A stretch of DNA of 64,000 bases from Buttiauxella sp965119215 (GTDB taxonomy: Bacteria; Pseudomonadota; Gammaproteobacteria; Enterobacterales; Enterobacteriaceae), in assembly GCA_965119215.1 (NCBI GenBank), contig CBCPKK010000027.1, positions 1-64,000 on the forward strand, written 5' to 3'. The translations under genes and the position numbers were made by a program. Each line of letters opens with the position of its first letter. The stretch's first letter is position 1. This document shows positions 17,862 to 27,680 of this stretch, one piece after another. A model generated the notes under the pieces. It worked only from the letters and a program-made list of their open reading frames with translations. It was not told the origin of the DNA and did not search any database.

Positions 17862-20450
17862 ATGAAAACTGTTCATCTGGTACAACATACTCATTGGGAT
17901 CGTGAGTGGTATTTCACTGAGAATGATTCAAAAGCAGTGCTTTATTATTTTATGGACGATCTACTGCAACGTCTGGAAGAGGATAAAACATTAGGCCCAT
18001 TCGTCCTCGACGGGCAAACCGTCGTTATCGAAGATTATTTAAGTGTGGCGCCTCATCAGGAAACACGGTTGCGGAAATTAATTGAGCAGGGGCGGATTGT
18101 GACTGGCCCGTGGTACACGCAAAGCGATTTTCTGGTGGTGGGTGCGGAATCTATAACCCGTAACCTGCTGCTTGGGTACGCCGATTGCCAGCGTTTTGGT
18201 GGCTTAATGCCGATAGGTTATGTGCCTGATTCATTTGGGCAAAGCGCACAATTACCGATGTTTTTGCAGCAGTTTGCTATCGACCATGCCGTTATCTGGC
18301 GTGGTTGGAGCGAATACAACGTGTCGCACAGTGAATTTAGCTGGCAGAGTGCCGACGGCAGCAAAGTCACCACCGCCGTATTGCCGTGGGGATATGGCTG
18401 CGCGAAATGGCTGCCGAATTCCCCGCAGGAAGGGCTGAAAGCACTGGAAACGATTCTGGCAAAACAAACCCGTTTTTCCCTAACTGACCATGTGCTGCTG
18501 CCAAATGGCAACGACCAGTCGCCGTTTGAATATCGTGTTCCGGCCATGCTCGACCAACTTAATCAGCAGCAAGATGACTATCGTTTTGTGCGCAGCAGTT
18601 TCAGCCAGTTTTTCCAGGCGCTGGAAAGCACAAAGGCAGAACTGCCTGTTTACCAGGGCGAGTTAATCAGCCCGAAATACATGCGTATTCATCGCGGCAT
18701 TTTCTCAACTCGCGTCGATATCAAGCAGCTAAATGCGCGCCTGGAGCAGATGCTGAGCCAGCACCTTGAGCCGCTACTGGCCGTTAACTGGCGGCTGGGG
18801 CTGCCGTATCCGCAACACGCAGTGGACAACATCTGGCGCGAAGCGATGAAGTCCCACGCGCACGACAGTATTGGCGGCTGCAATTCAGACCGGGTTAACG
18901 CAATGGTAAAAAATCGCCTTGAGTCAGGTCTGGAAATGGCGGAACAACTTATCGATCTGAATATGAAGATGCTCGCCGAAGGGATCTCGGCTGAGCAAGA
19001 CGGCAAGAAAATCATCATCTTCAATGCCCGCCCGCAGCTCAGCCACGGTCTGGTCGAACTGACGATTTACACACCGGAACAAGATTTCCGCGTGGTAGAT
19101 GGCGCAGGCAATGAGTGCCGCTGGCAGATTGTCGAAGAAGGTCGCCAGGACATGTCGATCATTGTTCAGGAGCTTTCAAACAGCACCGAAACCACCTGGT
19201 ATCGCAAATGTCAGTTGCTGCTGGAAGTCGCCGATATCCCGGCGTGTGGATACCAGACGCTGTACCTGCAAGAAGGCATCAGCGCGGGCTTTGAGCAGCA
19301 AAGCAAACCGATAGTGAAACTGGAAAACGAATGGCTGCGCCTGGATGCTGGCGAACGAGGAATGTTGACGCTGACCGACAAGCGCAGCCAACAGGTTTAT
19401 CACAACATTTTGCAACTGGTAGACGGCGGTGATGCCGGTGATAACTACAACTATTCGCCGCCGTTCGATGACTGGCTTATCAACAGCGACGATTTCCTGA
19501 CCTCTGTCAGCGGCCAGCAAGGGCTGTTGCAAAGCAGTTTAACGCTGAATTGGCAAATGGTGGTGCCGCAGGATTTAGCAGCGCGCAATGAGCGCCAGGC
19601 GAATGCGGAACTCAATGTGACGATGACCATCACGCTCGCACACAGCAACGCCTGGCTTGATGTGGCTATCAGCGTGAATAACACGGTTCGCGATCACCGT
19701 TTACAGGTTTTATTGCCGACGGGTGTTCAGCAGCATATTCACTTTGCCGACCAGCCATTTGGCCTGATTGAGCGCTATAACCAACCGCCAGAAATGGCAG
19801 TCTGGGAAGATGAGCAATGGAGCGAAGCGCCCGTTGCGCTCTATCCGATGCAAAGCCAGGTCATGATGTTCGACGGGCAGCGCGGGCTGTGCGCCGTGAC
19901 CGAAGGGTTACGTGAATATCAAATCCCGGAAAATCGGCAGGATGTGATTGCAGTGACGTTGCTGCGCAGCGTGGGTTGGCTCGGACAGGCCAATATGCCT
20001 TATCGCCCAGGCCGCGCATCCGGCATGGTTTTGCCGTCGCCTGAGTCGCAAATTCAGGGCATGCACCATTTCAAACTCAGCCTGCTGGCGATGAATAACG
20101 GTGCAGATGACGTGTTCTGGCGTGATGTCGAACGCGCTCGCGGCAAACTTCACGCCTGGCTTGCAACCGGCTGGTCGCGCTTCCGTACTAATCCTCACGG
20201 TCGCGTTTTCCCAAATCATTTCAGCGTATTAACCTGGAATACCGATCTTCATTTCAGCGTGTTGAAAAAAGCACAGCACAGCGATGCGCTGGTCGTTCGT
20301 GGCTGGAACCCGTCCGCGCAACCTTTGCCATGTGGAACGGTTAGCGCAAACGGTGCAATAACGCCCGCGACGCTTGCAGAAACTGCGTTGAACACACATC
20401 AAGAAACGGTGCCAACTTGCGCGCCTGCTACTTTTATCATCACTTTCTGA
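17862..20450 (+). CDS. GH38 alpha-mannosidase (MngB-like)
   Basis: This 862-residue cytoplasmic glycoside hydrolase of family 38 resembles E. coli MngB (877 residues), which cleaves 2-O-(6-phospho-alpha-mannosyl)-D-glycerate. The zinc-binding HTHWDREW motif is at residues 9-16, and the catalytic nucleophile Asp is in GYVPDSFGQSAQLP (about D123). The KSHAHDSIGGCNSD motif is at about residues 327-340. No signal peptide is seen, fitting hydrolysis of a PTS-imported phosphorylated mannoside. The exact substrate is inferred only. The gap before it (17729-17861) is AT-rich and may hold an internal promoter. Confidence 0.88.
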   Translation: MKTVHLVQHTHWDREWYFTENDSKAVLYYFMDDLLQRLEEDKTLGPFVLDGQTVVIEDYLSVAPHQETRLRKLIEQGRIVTGPWYTQSDFLVVGAESITRNLLLGYADCQRFGGLMPIGYVPDSFGQSAQLPMFLQQFAIDHAVIWRGWSEYNVSHSEFSWQSADGSKVTTAVLPWGYGCAKWLPNSPQEGLKALETILAKQTRFSLTDHVLLPNGNDQSPFEYRVPAMLDQLNQQQDDYRFVRSSFSQFFQALESTKAELPVYQGELISPKYMRIHRGIFSTRVDIKQLNARLEQMLSQHLEPLLAVNWRLGLPYPQHAVDNIWREAMKSHAHDSIGGCNSDRVNAMVKNRLESGLEMAEQLIDLNMKMLAEGISAEQDGKKIIIFNARPQLSHGLVELTIYTPEQDFRVVDGAGNECRWQIVEEGRQDMSIIVQELSNSTETTWYRKCQLLLEVADIPACGYQTLYLQEGISAGFEQQSKPIVKLENEWLRLDAGERGMLTLTDKRSQQVYHNILQLVDGGDAGDNYNYSPPFDDWLINSDDFLTSVSGQQGLLQSSLTLNWQMVVPQDLAARNERQANAELNVTMTITLAHSNAWLDVAISVNNTVRDHRLQVLLPTGVQQHIHFADQPFGLIERYNQPPEMAVWEDEQWSEAPVALYPMQSQVMMFDGQRGLCAVTEGLREYQIPENRQDVIAVTLLRSVGWLGQANMPYRPGRASGMVLPSPESQIQGMHHFKLSLLAMNNGADDVFWRDVERARGKLHAWLATGWSRFRTNPHGRVFPNHFSVLTWNTDLHFSVLKKAQHSDALVVRGWNPSAQPLPCGTVSANGAITPATLAETALNTHQETVPTCAPATFIITF

Positions 20451-20463
20451 GGGCGGGGAAAAC

Positions 20464-22944
20464 ATGTTAACACTCAACTTTATTTGTTCTCTGCCCAACG
20501 GCATTCATGCGCGTCCGGCCAGTGAAATCGAACAGCGAACGCAATCTTTTAAAGCATCCATTACATTGATAAACCTGAGCAAAAAAACGCAGGCTGATGC
20601 GAAAAGCGTGTTGGGCATGATTGGCGCGGATATTACGCATGGCGACCAGTGCCAGTTTTTGATTGAGGGTGAAGATCAACAGGCGGCTTTTGAATTGCTT
20701 CAGGCGTTTATGCGTGACGAGTTTGAAGATTGTGACGAACCGCTGGCGTTATCGCCGGACACACATATCCAACCGCTGCCGGTATTTATCGAACACGCTT
20801 GCCCAAATTATGTGCGTGGCAATGGTGTCAGCAAAGGGATTGGGCGTGGCGTTCCGGTTCATATTGATTCTGTCGACCTCCATGAATTGTCACGCCATGA
20901 ACCGGCAACGAATGCTGATCTTCAACAGCAACAACTGCTTGAAGCCTGGGCCTTAACACAACAGACGTTGTGCCATGCAGATGCGGGAGCCGAGCACGTT
21001 TTGGCGGCGCAGCTTAAATTGCTCAGCGATCCTGCATTTAAAACGTGTTTGCTTTCACACACTACGGCGCGCAACGCATTACAGGCTATCGCGCTGACAG
21101 CGCAGACGTTGAGTCAGCCGTTGCTTAAAAGCAGCAGCCAGTATCTGCGTGAACGCGTTATTGATATTCGCGATCTTTGCCAGGGTATTGCCGCCAGTCT
21201 GTTGGGCAGGCCGCTGGAAAGCCAGCTCACGCTAACGCAAGACAGCATTGTTATTTGCAGCGGTACGCTGACTCCCGGCCAGTTTCTGCGCCTGCGCAAT
21301 CAACATCTAAAAGGCGTAGTGATGGGCGACGGTGGCGAAACCTCGCATACGGTGATTCTGGCGCGTTCGTTCGGCATCCCGTTGCTGTGCGGCGTGACGC
21401 AAAGTGAGGCGCTGACGCGTGATGCCAGCATGTTGATTCTGGATAGCCGCTACGGTTTGCTGGTGGCGAATCCTAATGAAGCGATGGAAAGCTGGTATCG
21501 GCTGGAAACCGCAAAGCAGCAGGCGATAGCAGAGCGGAGCGCACCGTTACGCGGGCAACAGGTTGCGACGGCCGATGGCACCACCGTCAGCGTGCTGGCG
21601 AATATTGCACTCGCCATTGAAGCGCAAAGTGCGTTTGCTCAAGGCGCTGATGGAGTCGGTCTGTTCCGCACCGAAATGCTGTTCTGTGAGCGCAGCCAGG
21701 CACCTGATGAAGAAGAACAATTTCAGGCATACAGCGAAGTCCTGCGAAGTGCGGCGGGTAAAAAAATCACCATCCGTACGCTGGATATCGGTGGTGACAA
21801 ACCTTGTGATTTTCTTGATTTGCCGAAAGAGGAAAACCCGTTCCTGGGTTATCGCGCTGTACGCATGTACCCGCAATTTCATGACATTTTCGCCACGCAA
21901 GCGCGTGCGCTATTAAGAGCAAGCGCGGCTGGGCCGTTGAATATCATGGTGCCGATGGTGGCAACGCTTACGGAAATACAGTGGCTGCACAGCGAATTTC
22001 AGCGCATCGCAGGCACATTAGAGCAGGAAGGCATTCCGCTCGGGGAATGGCATCTTGGCATCATGGTTGAAGTGCCTTCAACGCTCTATCTTCTGGAAAA
22101 AGCCGCTAACTATCTCGATTTTGTTTCTATAGGCAGTAATGACCTGGCACAGTATTTCCTGGCATGCGATCGCGGTAACCCGCATGTTCGCCATCTGTAT
22201 GACTATCGAAACCCAACGTTTTTAGCGCTGATGCGCGATATTACGCAGCGTGCGCAGGCGGCGGGGCTGGCGATTAGCCTGTGTGGTGAAATGGCGGCGG
22301 ATAAGCAAATGTTGCCACTGCTTGTGGGTATGGGGCTAACGCAGTTGAGTATGGCGGCGGGTGCCATCACGCCATGTAAGGAAGCGCTAACTTCGCTGAA
22401 TGTGCCGCAATGCCAACAGCTTCTGGAAACGGCTATCGCCTGCGATAGCGGCGAAAACGTGCTGGAACATGTTGAGCAATTCATGCGAGCACAATCGCAA
22501 AAACCGGTACTGGCACCTGAATTACTGTTACTGGATAAAACCGTAAACAGCAAAGAAGAAGCCATCAAATTGCTGACCGATAATCTCGAAGTGCAGCAGC
22601 GGGTTATCTCGGGTTCGCTGGCAGAAAAAGCTATCTGGGATCGTGAGGCGGTGTTCTCAACGGCACTCGGTTTTTCAGTGGCTATTCCGCACTGTAAATC
22701 ACCGCATGTGTTGCACAGCAGCATTTCTCTTTTGCGCGTAAATTCGCCACTAAGCTGGGGAGAGGATGTTGATGTGCAACTGGTTATCATGCTGGCGGTA
22801 AACGAGCAGGAACAAGATAGCCACATGAAGATTTTCTCGCGCCTGGCTCGCAAACTGATGCACAGCGATTTCCGCGAACAGCTGCAAACGCTCTTGGATG
22901 CAGCGGCAATAACGGATCTTTTGTCGGCAGAACTGACACTTTAA
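20464..22944 (+). CDS. PTS HPr-EI-EIIA(Fru) multiphosphoryl transfer protein
   Basis: This 826-residue fusion combines the general and the sugar-specific phosphotransfer domains, like E. coli PtsA/FrwA. Domain order: HPr (about 1-90, phospho-His15 in GIHARPAS); enzyme I with phospho-His295 in GGETSHTVILAR, the PEP-binding SIGSNDLAQYFLACDR and the catalytic Cys in SLCGEMAADK; then a C-terminal fructose-type EIIA (about 680-826) with phospho-His743 in AIPHCKS. It can therefore carry phosphate from PEP to the local IIB without the central HPr and EI. It lies 13 bp after the mannosidase gene and is surely co-transcribed. Confidence 0.92.
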   Translation: MLTLNFICSLPNGIHARPASEIEQRTQSFKASITLINLSKKTQADAKSVLGMIGADITHGDQCQFLIEGEDQQAAFELLQAFMRDEFEDCDEPLALSPDTHIQPLPVFIEHACPNYVRGNGVSKGIGRGVPVHIDSVDLHELSRHEPATNADLQQQQLLEAWALTQQTLCHADAGAEHVLAAQLKLLSDPAFKTCLLSHTTARNALQAIALTAQTLSQPLLKSSSQYLRERVIDIRDLCQGIAASLLGRPLESQLTLTQDSIVICSGTLTPGQFLRLRNQHLKGVVMGDGGETSHTVILARSFGIPLLCGVTQSEALTRDASMLILDSRYGLLVANPNEAMESWYRLETAKQQAIAERSAPLRGQQVATADGTTVSVLANIALAIEAQSAFAQGADGVGLFRTEMLFCERSQAPDEEEQFQAYSEVLRSAAGKKITIRTLDIGGDKPCDFLDLPKEENPFLGYRAVRMYPQFHDIFATQARALLRASAAGPLNIMVPMVATLTEIQWLHSEFQRIAGTLEQEGIPLGEWHLGIMVEVPSTLYLLEKAANYLDFVSIGSNDLAQYFLACDRGNPHVRHLYDYRNPTFLALMRDITQRAQAAGLAISLCGEMAADKQMLPLLVGMGLTQLSMAAGAITPCKEALTSLNVPQCQQLLETAIACDSGENVLEHVEQFMRAQSQKPVLAPELLLLDKTVNSKEEAIKLLTDNLEVQQRVISGSLAEKAIWDREAVFSTALGFSVAIPHCKSPHVLHSSISLLRVNSPLSWGEDVDVQLVIMLAVNEQEQDSHMKIFSRLARKLMHSDFREQLQTLLDAAAITDLLSAELTL

Positions 22945-22959
22945 AGGACTAAAAGTGAA

Positions 22960-24186
22960 ATGACTTTATTAACCACCACTTTGCCCGGTGATACACAAAG
23001 CATTCGCAAACCGTTGGCGGTATTGGCGTGCACCTTCTTCTTGTGGGGCTGCCTCACCAGTATTAACAGCGTGCTGATCCCCTTCTTCTATCACTATTTT
23101 TCACTGACTTACCGTGATGCGATGTTGGTCAACGTGGCTTTCTATCTGGCGCCGTTCGTTGCGTGTTTACCGTGTTCTGCATTGATGGCGCGTCTGGGTT
23201 ACCGCATCACGCTGATATTAGCGGTGGGGTTCGCGGTACTGGGCTGCTTATTAATGGCGCTGGCAATGTGGCAATTGCAGTTTTCACTGGTGCTGGTGGC
23301 GATATTCATCCTCGCTATTGGTGTGGCGGCGATGCAGGTAGTGGCGAATCCTTATGTCACACGTTTAGGGTCAGAAGCCACGGCGGCAGGGCGTTTAAGT
23401 TTGGCCTCTGCTATTAACTCAACGGGTACCACCATTGCGCCGCTGCTGGTGGCCGGATTACTGGTTCTTTTCCCGGTGAGCCTAGCGGCTCATCAGGAGC
23501 CGGTACGTTGGCTTTTCGTGGCGCTTGCTGCACTGGCATGTGGTTTGATTGGCCTGCTGTATGCCAGCCGGTTGCCTGATTTTCGTCAACAGCAAATGCA
23601 ACGCTTGACGCACAGCGCCAGAGCACTCTTTCGTGAGGCTCATTTTGTGGTGGGGTTGCTGGCTATTTTCACTTATGTCGGCGTGGAAGTGGCTATTGGC
23701 ACCACGGCTTTGAGTTATCTCAGTGACGCCTCGCTGGGGAATCTGGATCTACAACAGGCCACTTCGCTGATTGCGATTTACTGGGGCGGCTCGCTTGCTG
23801 GCAGAATGCTATACAGCCTGGTTGCACATCGGGTTAATTCGGTCAGTGTTTTTCGTACTGCGACAGCCTGCGCGGGCGTGTTGGTGATACTGGCTATGAC
23901 GTTTGGAAACCGCTGGGGAGGAATGTGTTTGCTGCTGATTGGGCTAATGAATTCGCTGATGTACCCCGTGATTTTCTCCCAGAGCGTGCGCAACCTGGGG
24001 GATAAAACCAGCCTGGCTTCCGCCTTTCTGATCATGGCAGGTATCGGCGGCGCAGTGTTGCCGTTTTTACAAGGCTGGATGATGGATGTTGTGGGTCTGC
24101 GAATGAGCTTTTTACTGCCTTGCGCTGGGTATCTGGTGTTGATGCTGGTTGGCCTTAAAATGCGCCAACCTCTGGTCATCACTTAG
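22960..24186 (+). CDS. FHS-family MFS sugar transporter (FucP/GluP-like)
   Basis: This 408-residue 12-helix transporter has the features of the fucose:H+ symporter (FHS) branch: LACTFFLWGCLTSINSVLIP near the N-terminus, VVANPYVTRLGSE around residue 127, and MNSLMYPVIFSQSVRNLGD around residue 327. It lies 15 bp after the PTS fusion gene, so it is the last gene of the operon, and it overlaps convergent cca by eight bases. A proton symporter in an operon with a complete PTS is redundant unless it handles a second sugar or exports a product; which is unknown. Confidence 0.85.
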   Translation: MTLLTTTLPGDTQSIRKPLAVLACTFFLWGCLTSINSVLIPFFYHYFSLTYRDAMLVNVAFYLAPFVACLPCSALMARLGYRITLILAVGFAVLGCLLMALAMWQLQFSLVLVAIFILAIGVAAMQVVANPYVTRLGSEATAAGRLSLASAINSTGTTIAPLLVAGLLVLFPVSLAAHQEPVRWLFVALAALACGLIGLLYASRLPDFRQQQMQRLTHSARALFREAHFVVGLLAIFTYVGVEVAIGTTALSYLSDASLGNLDLQQATSLIAIYWGGSLAGRMLYSLVAHRVNSVSVFRTATACAGVLVILAMTFGNRWGGMCLLLIGLMNSLMYPVIFSQSVRNLGDKTSLASAFLIMAGIGGAVLPFLQGWMMDVVGLRMSFLLPCAGYLVLMLVGLKMRQPLVIT

Positions 24187-25426
24187 CGGGTGGCGTAACC
24201 AATCCGGCTTCTTTTTTCCATGCTTCAACGGCGGCAATGCGACGGCGATTTAGCTCATCACGGATCGCCGGGCCGCTAAACCCATCATCAATCACTTCTT
24301 TGTTGGTCACACTTTGTGCCGCAAGCCATGCCGCACGCAGCAGCCTGCCTTGAGGGTAATCACTGCCTTCAAAACCTGTGCGCCCACGTGCGTCTGCCTC
24401 GCTGGTTAAGGCGACTTGTTCGACGCGCTGCGGTTTACGCCATGCGTCGATGGCATCGAATAATTTGACGATGGTTTTCGGCTGCAAAATGGGTAGCGTG
24501 TGAATCAAGTCATGATATTCAGCAACCAGTTTGGCAAGGTCGCGGATGTCATTGGGCACGCGCAGACGCTGGCATAGTTGCTCGACAAGTTTTACACCAG
24601 CCGGACCGTGGCCATGATGGCGAGGCCAGAATTCTTTTGGCGTTAATCCCTTACCCAGGTCATGACACAGCGTGGCGAAACGTACATCGACTTCCGGGCT
24701 GAGCTGCGCGGCAATCGCCAGCGTCATCAGAACGTGAATGCCTGTGTCGATTTCTGGATGCCATTTTTCTGGCGCAGGAACGCCAAACAGGGCATCTATT
24801 TCCGGGAACAGCACCGCCAGTGCACCACACTTGCGCAGCACATCGAAATAAACCTGCGGATTACGGCTAGTGAGCGCATTTTCTGTTTCTTTCCAGACGC
24901 GCTCTGGCGTCAGATGTGCCAGTTCGCCGTTAGCGGCCATCGCGGTCATCAGCTTCATGGTTTCTGGGGCAATCTGGAAATTGAGATGGGCGTAACGCGC
25001 AGCAAAACGCGCCACGCGTAAAACACGCAGCGGGTCTTCATTAAAAGCGGGAGACACATGGCGCAACAGGCGCTTTTCAATATCGGCACGCCCGTTGTAG
25101 GGGTCGATAAATTCGCCGTGTTCGTCCTGGGCAATCGCGTTGATCGTTAAATCGCGGCGCAGCAAGTCTTGCTCAAGCGTGACATCAGGCGCGGCATAGC
25201 AGGTAAAACCTGTATAGCCTGGGCCTGATTTACGCTCGGTACGCGCTAAGGCATATTCTTCACGCGATTCAGGATGCAGGAACACCGGGAAATCTTTCCC
25301 AACCTGCTGATAGCCCGCATCCAGCATTTCTTGCGGCGTAGCGCCAACAACCACCCAATCTTTATCTTTGACCGGTAATCTCAACAACCCATCACGTACC
25401 GCACCACCGACCAGATAAATCTTCAC
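24179..25426 (-). CDS. cca: Multifunctional CCA tRNA nucleotidyltransferase Cca
   Basis: Cca adds or repairs the 3' CCA of tRNAs. Its 415 residues (412 in E. coli) contain the class II nucleotidyltransferase start YLVGGAVRDGLLRLPVKDKD with the catalytic carboxylates, the RRDLTINAIA motif at about residue 110, and a C-terminal HD domain (LCHDLGKG and HHGHGPAG, about residues 253-275) carrying the phosphohydrolase activity typical of enterobacterial Cca. It would normally follow uppP directly; the sugar locus separates them here. Confidence 0.96.
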   Translation of the reverse strand: MKIYLVGGAVRDGLLRLPVKDKDWVVVGATPQEMLDAGYQQVGKDFPVFLHPESREEYALARTERKSGPGYTGFTCYAAPDVTLEQDLLRRDLTINAIAQDEHGEFIDPYNGRADIEKRLLRHVSPAFNEDPLRVLRVARFAARYAHLNFQIAPETMKLMTAMAANGELAHLTPERVWKETENALTSRNPQVYFDVLRKCGALAVLFPEIDALFGVPAPEKWHPEIDTGIHVLMTLAIAAQLSPEVDVRFATLCHDLGKGLTPKEFWPRHHGHGPAGVKLVEQLCQRLRVPNDIRDLAKLVAEYHDLIHTLPILQPKTIVKLFDAIDAWRKPQRVEQVALTSEADARGRTGFEGSDYPQGRLLRAAWLAAQSVTNKEVIDDGFSGPAIRDELNRRRIAAVEAWKKEAGLVTPPAK

Positions 25427-25493
25427 GCTTTAATGCCCCTGCATCTGTTAACTAATAACGATAATACCTAAGTGTAGGATACAGGGCTGCAGA

Positions 25494-26114
25494 TCAATTC
25501 ATCCAGCGGTCTTTCTTCTTACGGCTTGGGATCATGTGTGGCAGCAACAGGCCGAGCAGCAGACCGAAACCTGCGACACCGCCGCCGTACATGAACCACT
25601 GCATGATAATGGCGCGTTGTTTGTCATCCAACTGAACGTTCGCGGCATCAACTTTCTTCTTCGCGACGATCAATTGGTTTTTAAGCTGTTGATTTTCTTC
25701 TTTCAGACCGGTGATAACACTGTCACTCTGCGCCACTTTTTTCTGCATATCAGCGGTGCGCTGATTCCAGGTAGCGTCGATATTGTTGAGCTTATCGGTC
25801 AGTGTTTTAACTTGATTTTCAAGATCTGGCACACGAGTACGCAGGCTTGGCGTGGTGCTCAGCTGCGCAAGTGGGATCCAGGAAGTACGGCCGTTGCTGT
25901 CACGCACCTGGCCGTATTTCGTTTCTTCATTGCTCTGCAGCAGGGTGACTTCTTCACCCGCATTCACGGTGCCGAGCAAGCGATAATTATCCCCAGGACC
26001 ACTACGCACCCAGGTGTTCAGTTCGTCAGAGACATAACGTTTTTCATCGGCATGGGCCACAACGGAAACGCTAAGAGAGAGCAAAGTAAGGCAAATTAGG
26101 CGGAATTTGTGCAT
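25494..26114 (-). CDS. ygiM: SH3 domain protein YgiM (TIGR04211)
   Basis: This 206-residue envelope protein has a signal peptide (about 22 residues, ending in VVAHA), a bacterial SH3 domain (about residues 27-95, RSGPGDNYRLLGTVNAGEEV), a long coiled coil (about 100-165) and a C-terminal membrane helix (about 172-192) followed by a basic tail. Its length and layout equal E. coli YgiM. The function is unknown, though the layout suggests a periplasmic sensor or scaffold anchored in the inner membrane. It is divergent from ygiF. Confidence 0.92.
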   Translation of the reverse strand: MHKFRLICLTLLSLSVSVVAHADEKRYVSDELNTWVRSGPGDNYRLLGTVNAGEEVTLLQSNEETKYGQVRDSNGRTSWIPLAQLSTTPSLRTRVPDLENQVKTLTDKLNNIDATWNQRTADMQKKVAQSDSVITGLKEENQQLKNQLIVAKKKVDAANVQLDDKQRAIIMQWFMYGGGVAGFGLLLGLLLPHMIPSRKKKDRWMN

Positions 26115-26357
26115 GATTTCGTCATTATTGTCATAAATAGTGGAACGATAGTAGTGGCATCAGTCTGACGGTGCAATCCGTAAACCTGAATGAGAATCAT
26201 CCTGGTGTGAATTTGACCTATTGCGCACGCTCAATGGCCCGTCAAAATGCGCGCCACTCATGGTAATTTGGTGAAAAATATTATCTACTGACCGCTATTA
26301 ACCGATTAAGTTCGCCGGGTGTGAACCCGATGTGACACAACTAAAAGTAAAAAGACG

Positions 26358-27656
26358 ATGACTCAGGAAATCGAACTCAAATTTATTGTTAATCCAACTG
26401 AACTGGATTCTCTTCGTAACACTTTAAACGCGCTGGAAAGCCAGCATAGCGAACCCCGCCAGTTGCTCAACATCTATTATGAAACGGCCGACAACCAGTT
26501 GCGCCGTCATGATATGGGGCTGCGCATCCGTGGCGATAATGGCCGCTATGAAATGACGATGAAAATCGCAGGTCGCGTGACTGGTGGGTTACATCAGCGC
26601 CCGGAATACAATGTGGAACTGAACGGGTCAGAGCTGGATTTGTCACTGTTCCCGCAAGAAGTCTGGCCGGAAGGGCTTTCACCGGATGTTTTACAAGGGC
26701 AGCTTAACCCACTCTTTAGCACCGACTTTGCGCGCGAAAAGTGGGTAGTCACTCACGGTAAAAGCCGCATCGAGCTTGCACTGGATTTAGGTGAAGTTAA
26801 AGCAGGCGAACAAGTTGAGCCACTGTGTGAGCTGGAACTTGAATTGCTGGAAGGCGAAACGGCGGATGTTCTGGCTTTTGCCAAACAACTGGTTGCGCAG
26901 CCTGGTTTACGTCAGGGCAACCTGAGCAAAGCCGCACGCGGTTACCATCTGGTGCAGGGAAATATCGAAAGAGAGATTAAACCGCTAACCGTTCTGCGTG
27001 TTGCGCCGAAAGCGACAGTAGAACAGGGTCTGGAAGGCTCGCTGGAGCTGACGCTGAGCCACTGGCAGTATCACGAAGAATTGTGGTTGCGTGGCAACGG
27101 CAAAGCGAAAGCTCAGGTTCTGGAAGCGGTTGGCCTTGTGCGCCACGCTTTGGCGCTGTTCGGTGGCATTGTTCCGCGAAAAGCGAGCACTGAATTACGT
27201 GAGCGGGTAGCAACCTACGAAGCTATGCTGGCTCAAGAATTGAAAGCGCCAGAACTGGCTTTCAGCGTGGAAAGCAGCCAGGCCAAACTGGCTCTGACCG
27301 AGTGGCTGATTGGGCGCCAATGGCAGAAATTCACTGATGAAAAAGCCAACGTCAAACTGGCGGGTTCGTATAAACGTTTTGCAGATACCCATCTTTCCCG
27401 CCACGCTGCAGAACTGAAAGAAACATTCCAGCGCCCGCTGGGCGATAGCTATGCTGACCAACTGCCGCGTCTGGCACGTGAAACCGGCTCTATCCGCTTG
27501 CTGGCAGGCGTTTATGACAATGCGAAAACTCAACCGTGGCTGGATAACTGGCAAGGGCTGCGCCATGCCATTGCGACTCGCCAGCAGGTTGAAATTGAAC
27601 ATTACCGTAATGAAGCTATCTCGCAGGCACCTTTCTGGCTGCATAGCGGGAAATAA
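26358..27656 (+). CDS. ygiF: Inorganic triphosphatase YgiF (CYTH-CHAD)
   Basis: This two-domain protein has 432 residues. The N-terminal CYTH tunnel domain (about 1-200) begins with the ExExK signature E4-x-E6-x-K8 and hydrolyses inorganic triphosphate in E. coli. The C-terminal CHAD domain (about 220-430) is helical with conserved histidines (LRHAIATRQQVE near the end) and is thought to bind polyphosphate. It is followed by glnE after 24 bp, as in E. coli. The 243-bp gap upstream must hold its promoter and that of ygiM. Confidence 0.95.
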   Translation: MTQEIELKFIVNPTELDSLRNTLNALESQHSEPRQLLNIYYETADNQLRRHDMGLRIRGDNGRYEMTMKIAGRVTGGLHQRPEYNVELNGSELDLSLFPQEVWPEGLSPDVLQGQLNPLFSTDFAREKWVVTHGKSRIELALDLGEVKAGEQVEPLCELELELLEGETADVLAFAKQLVAQPGLRQGNLSKAARGYHLVQGNIEREIKPLTVLRVAPKATVEQGLEGSLELTLSHWQYHEELWLRGNGKAKAQVLEAVGLVRHALALFGGIVPRKASTELRERVATYEAMLAQELKAPELAFSVESSQAKLALTEWLIGRQWQKFTDEKANVKLAGSYKRFADTHLSRHAAELKETFQRPLGDSYADQLPRLARETGSIRLLAGVYDNAKTQPWLDNWQGLRHAIATRQQVEIEHYRNEAISQAPFWLHSGK

Positions 27657-27680
27657 CCATCGTTTGTAAGGGATACGACC

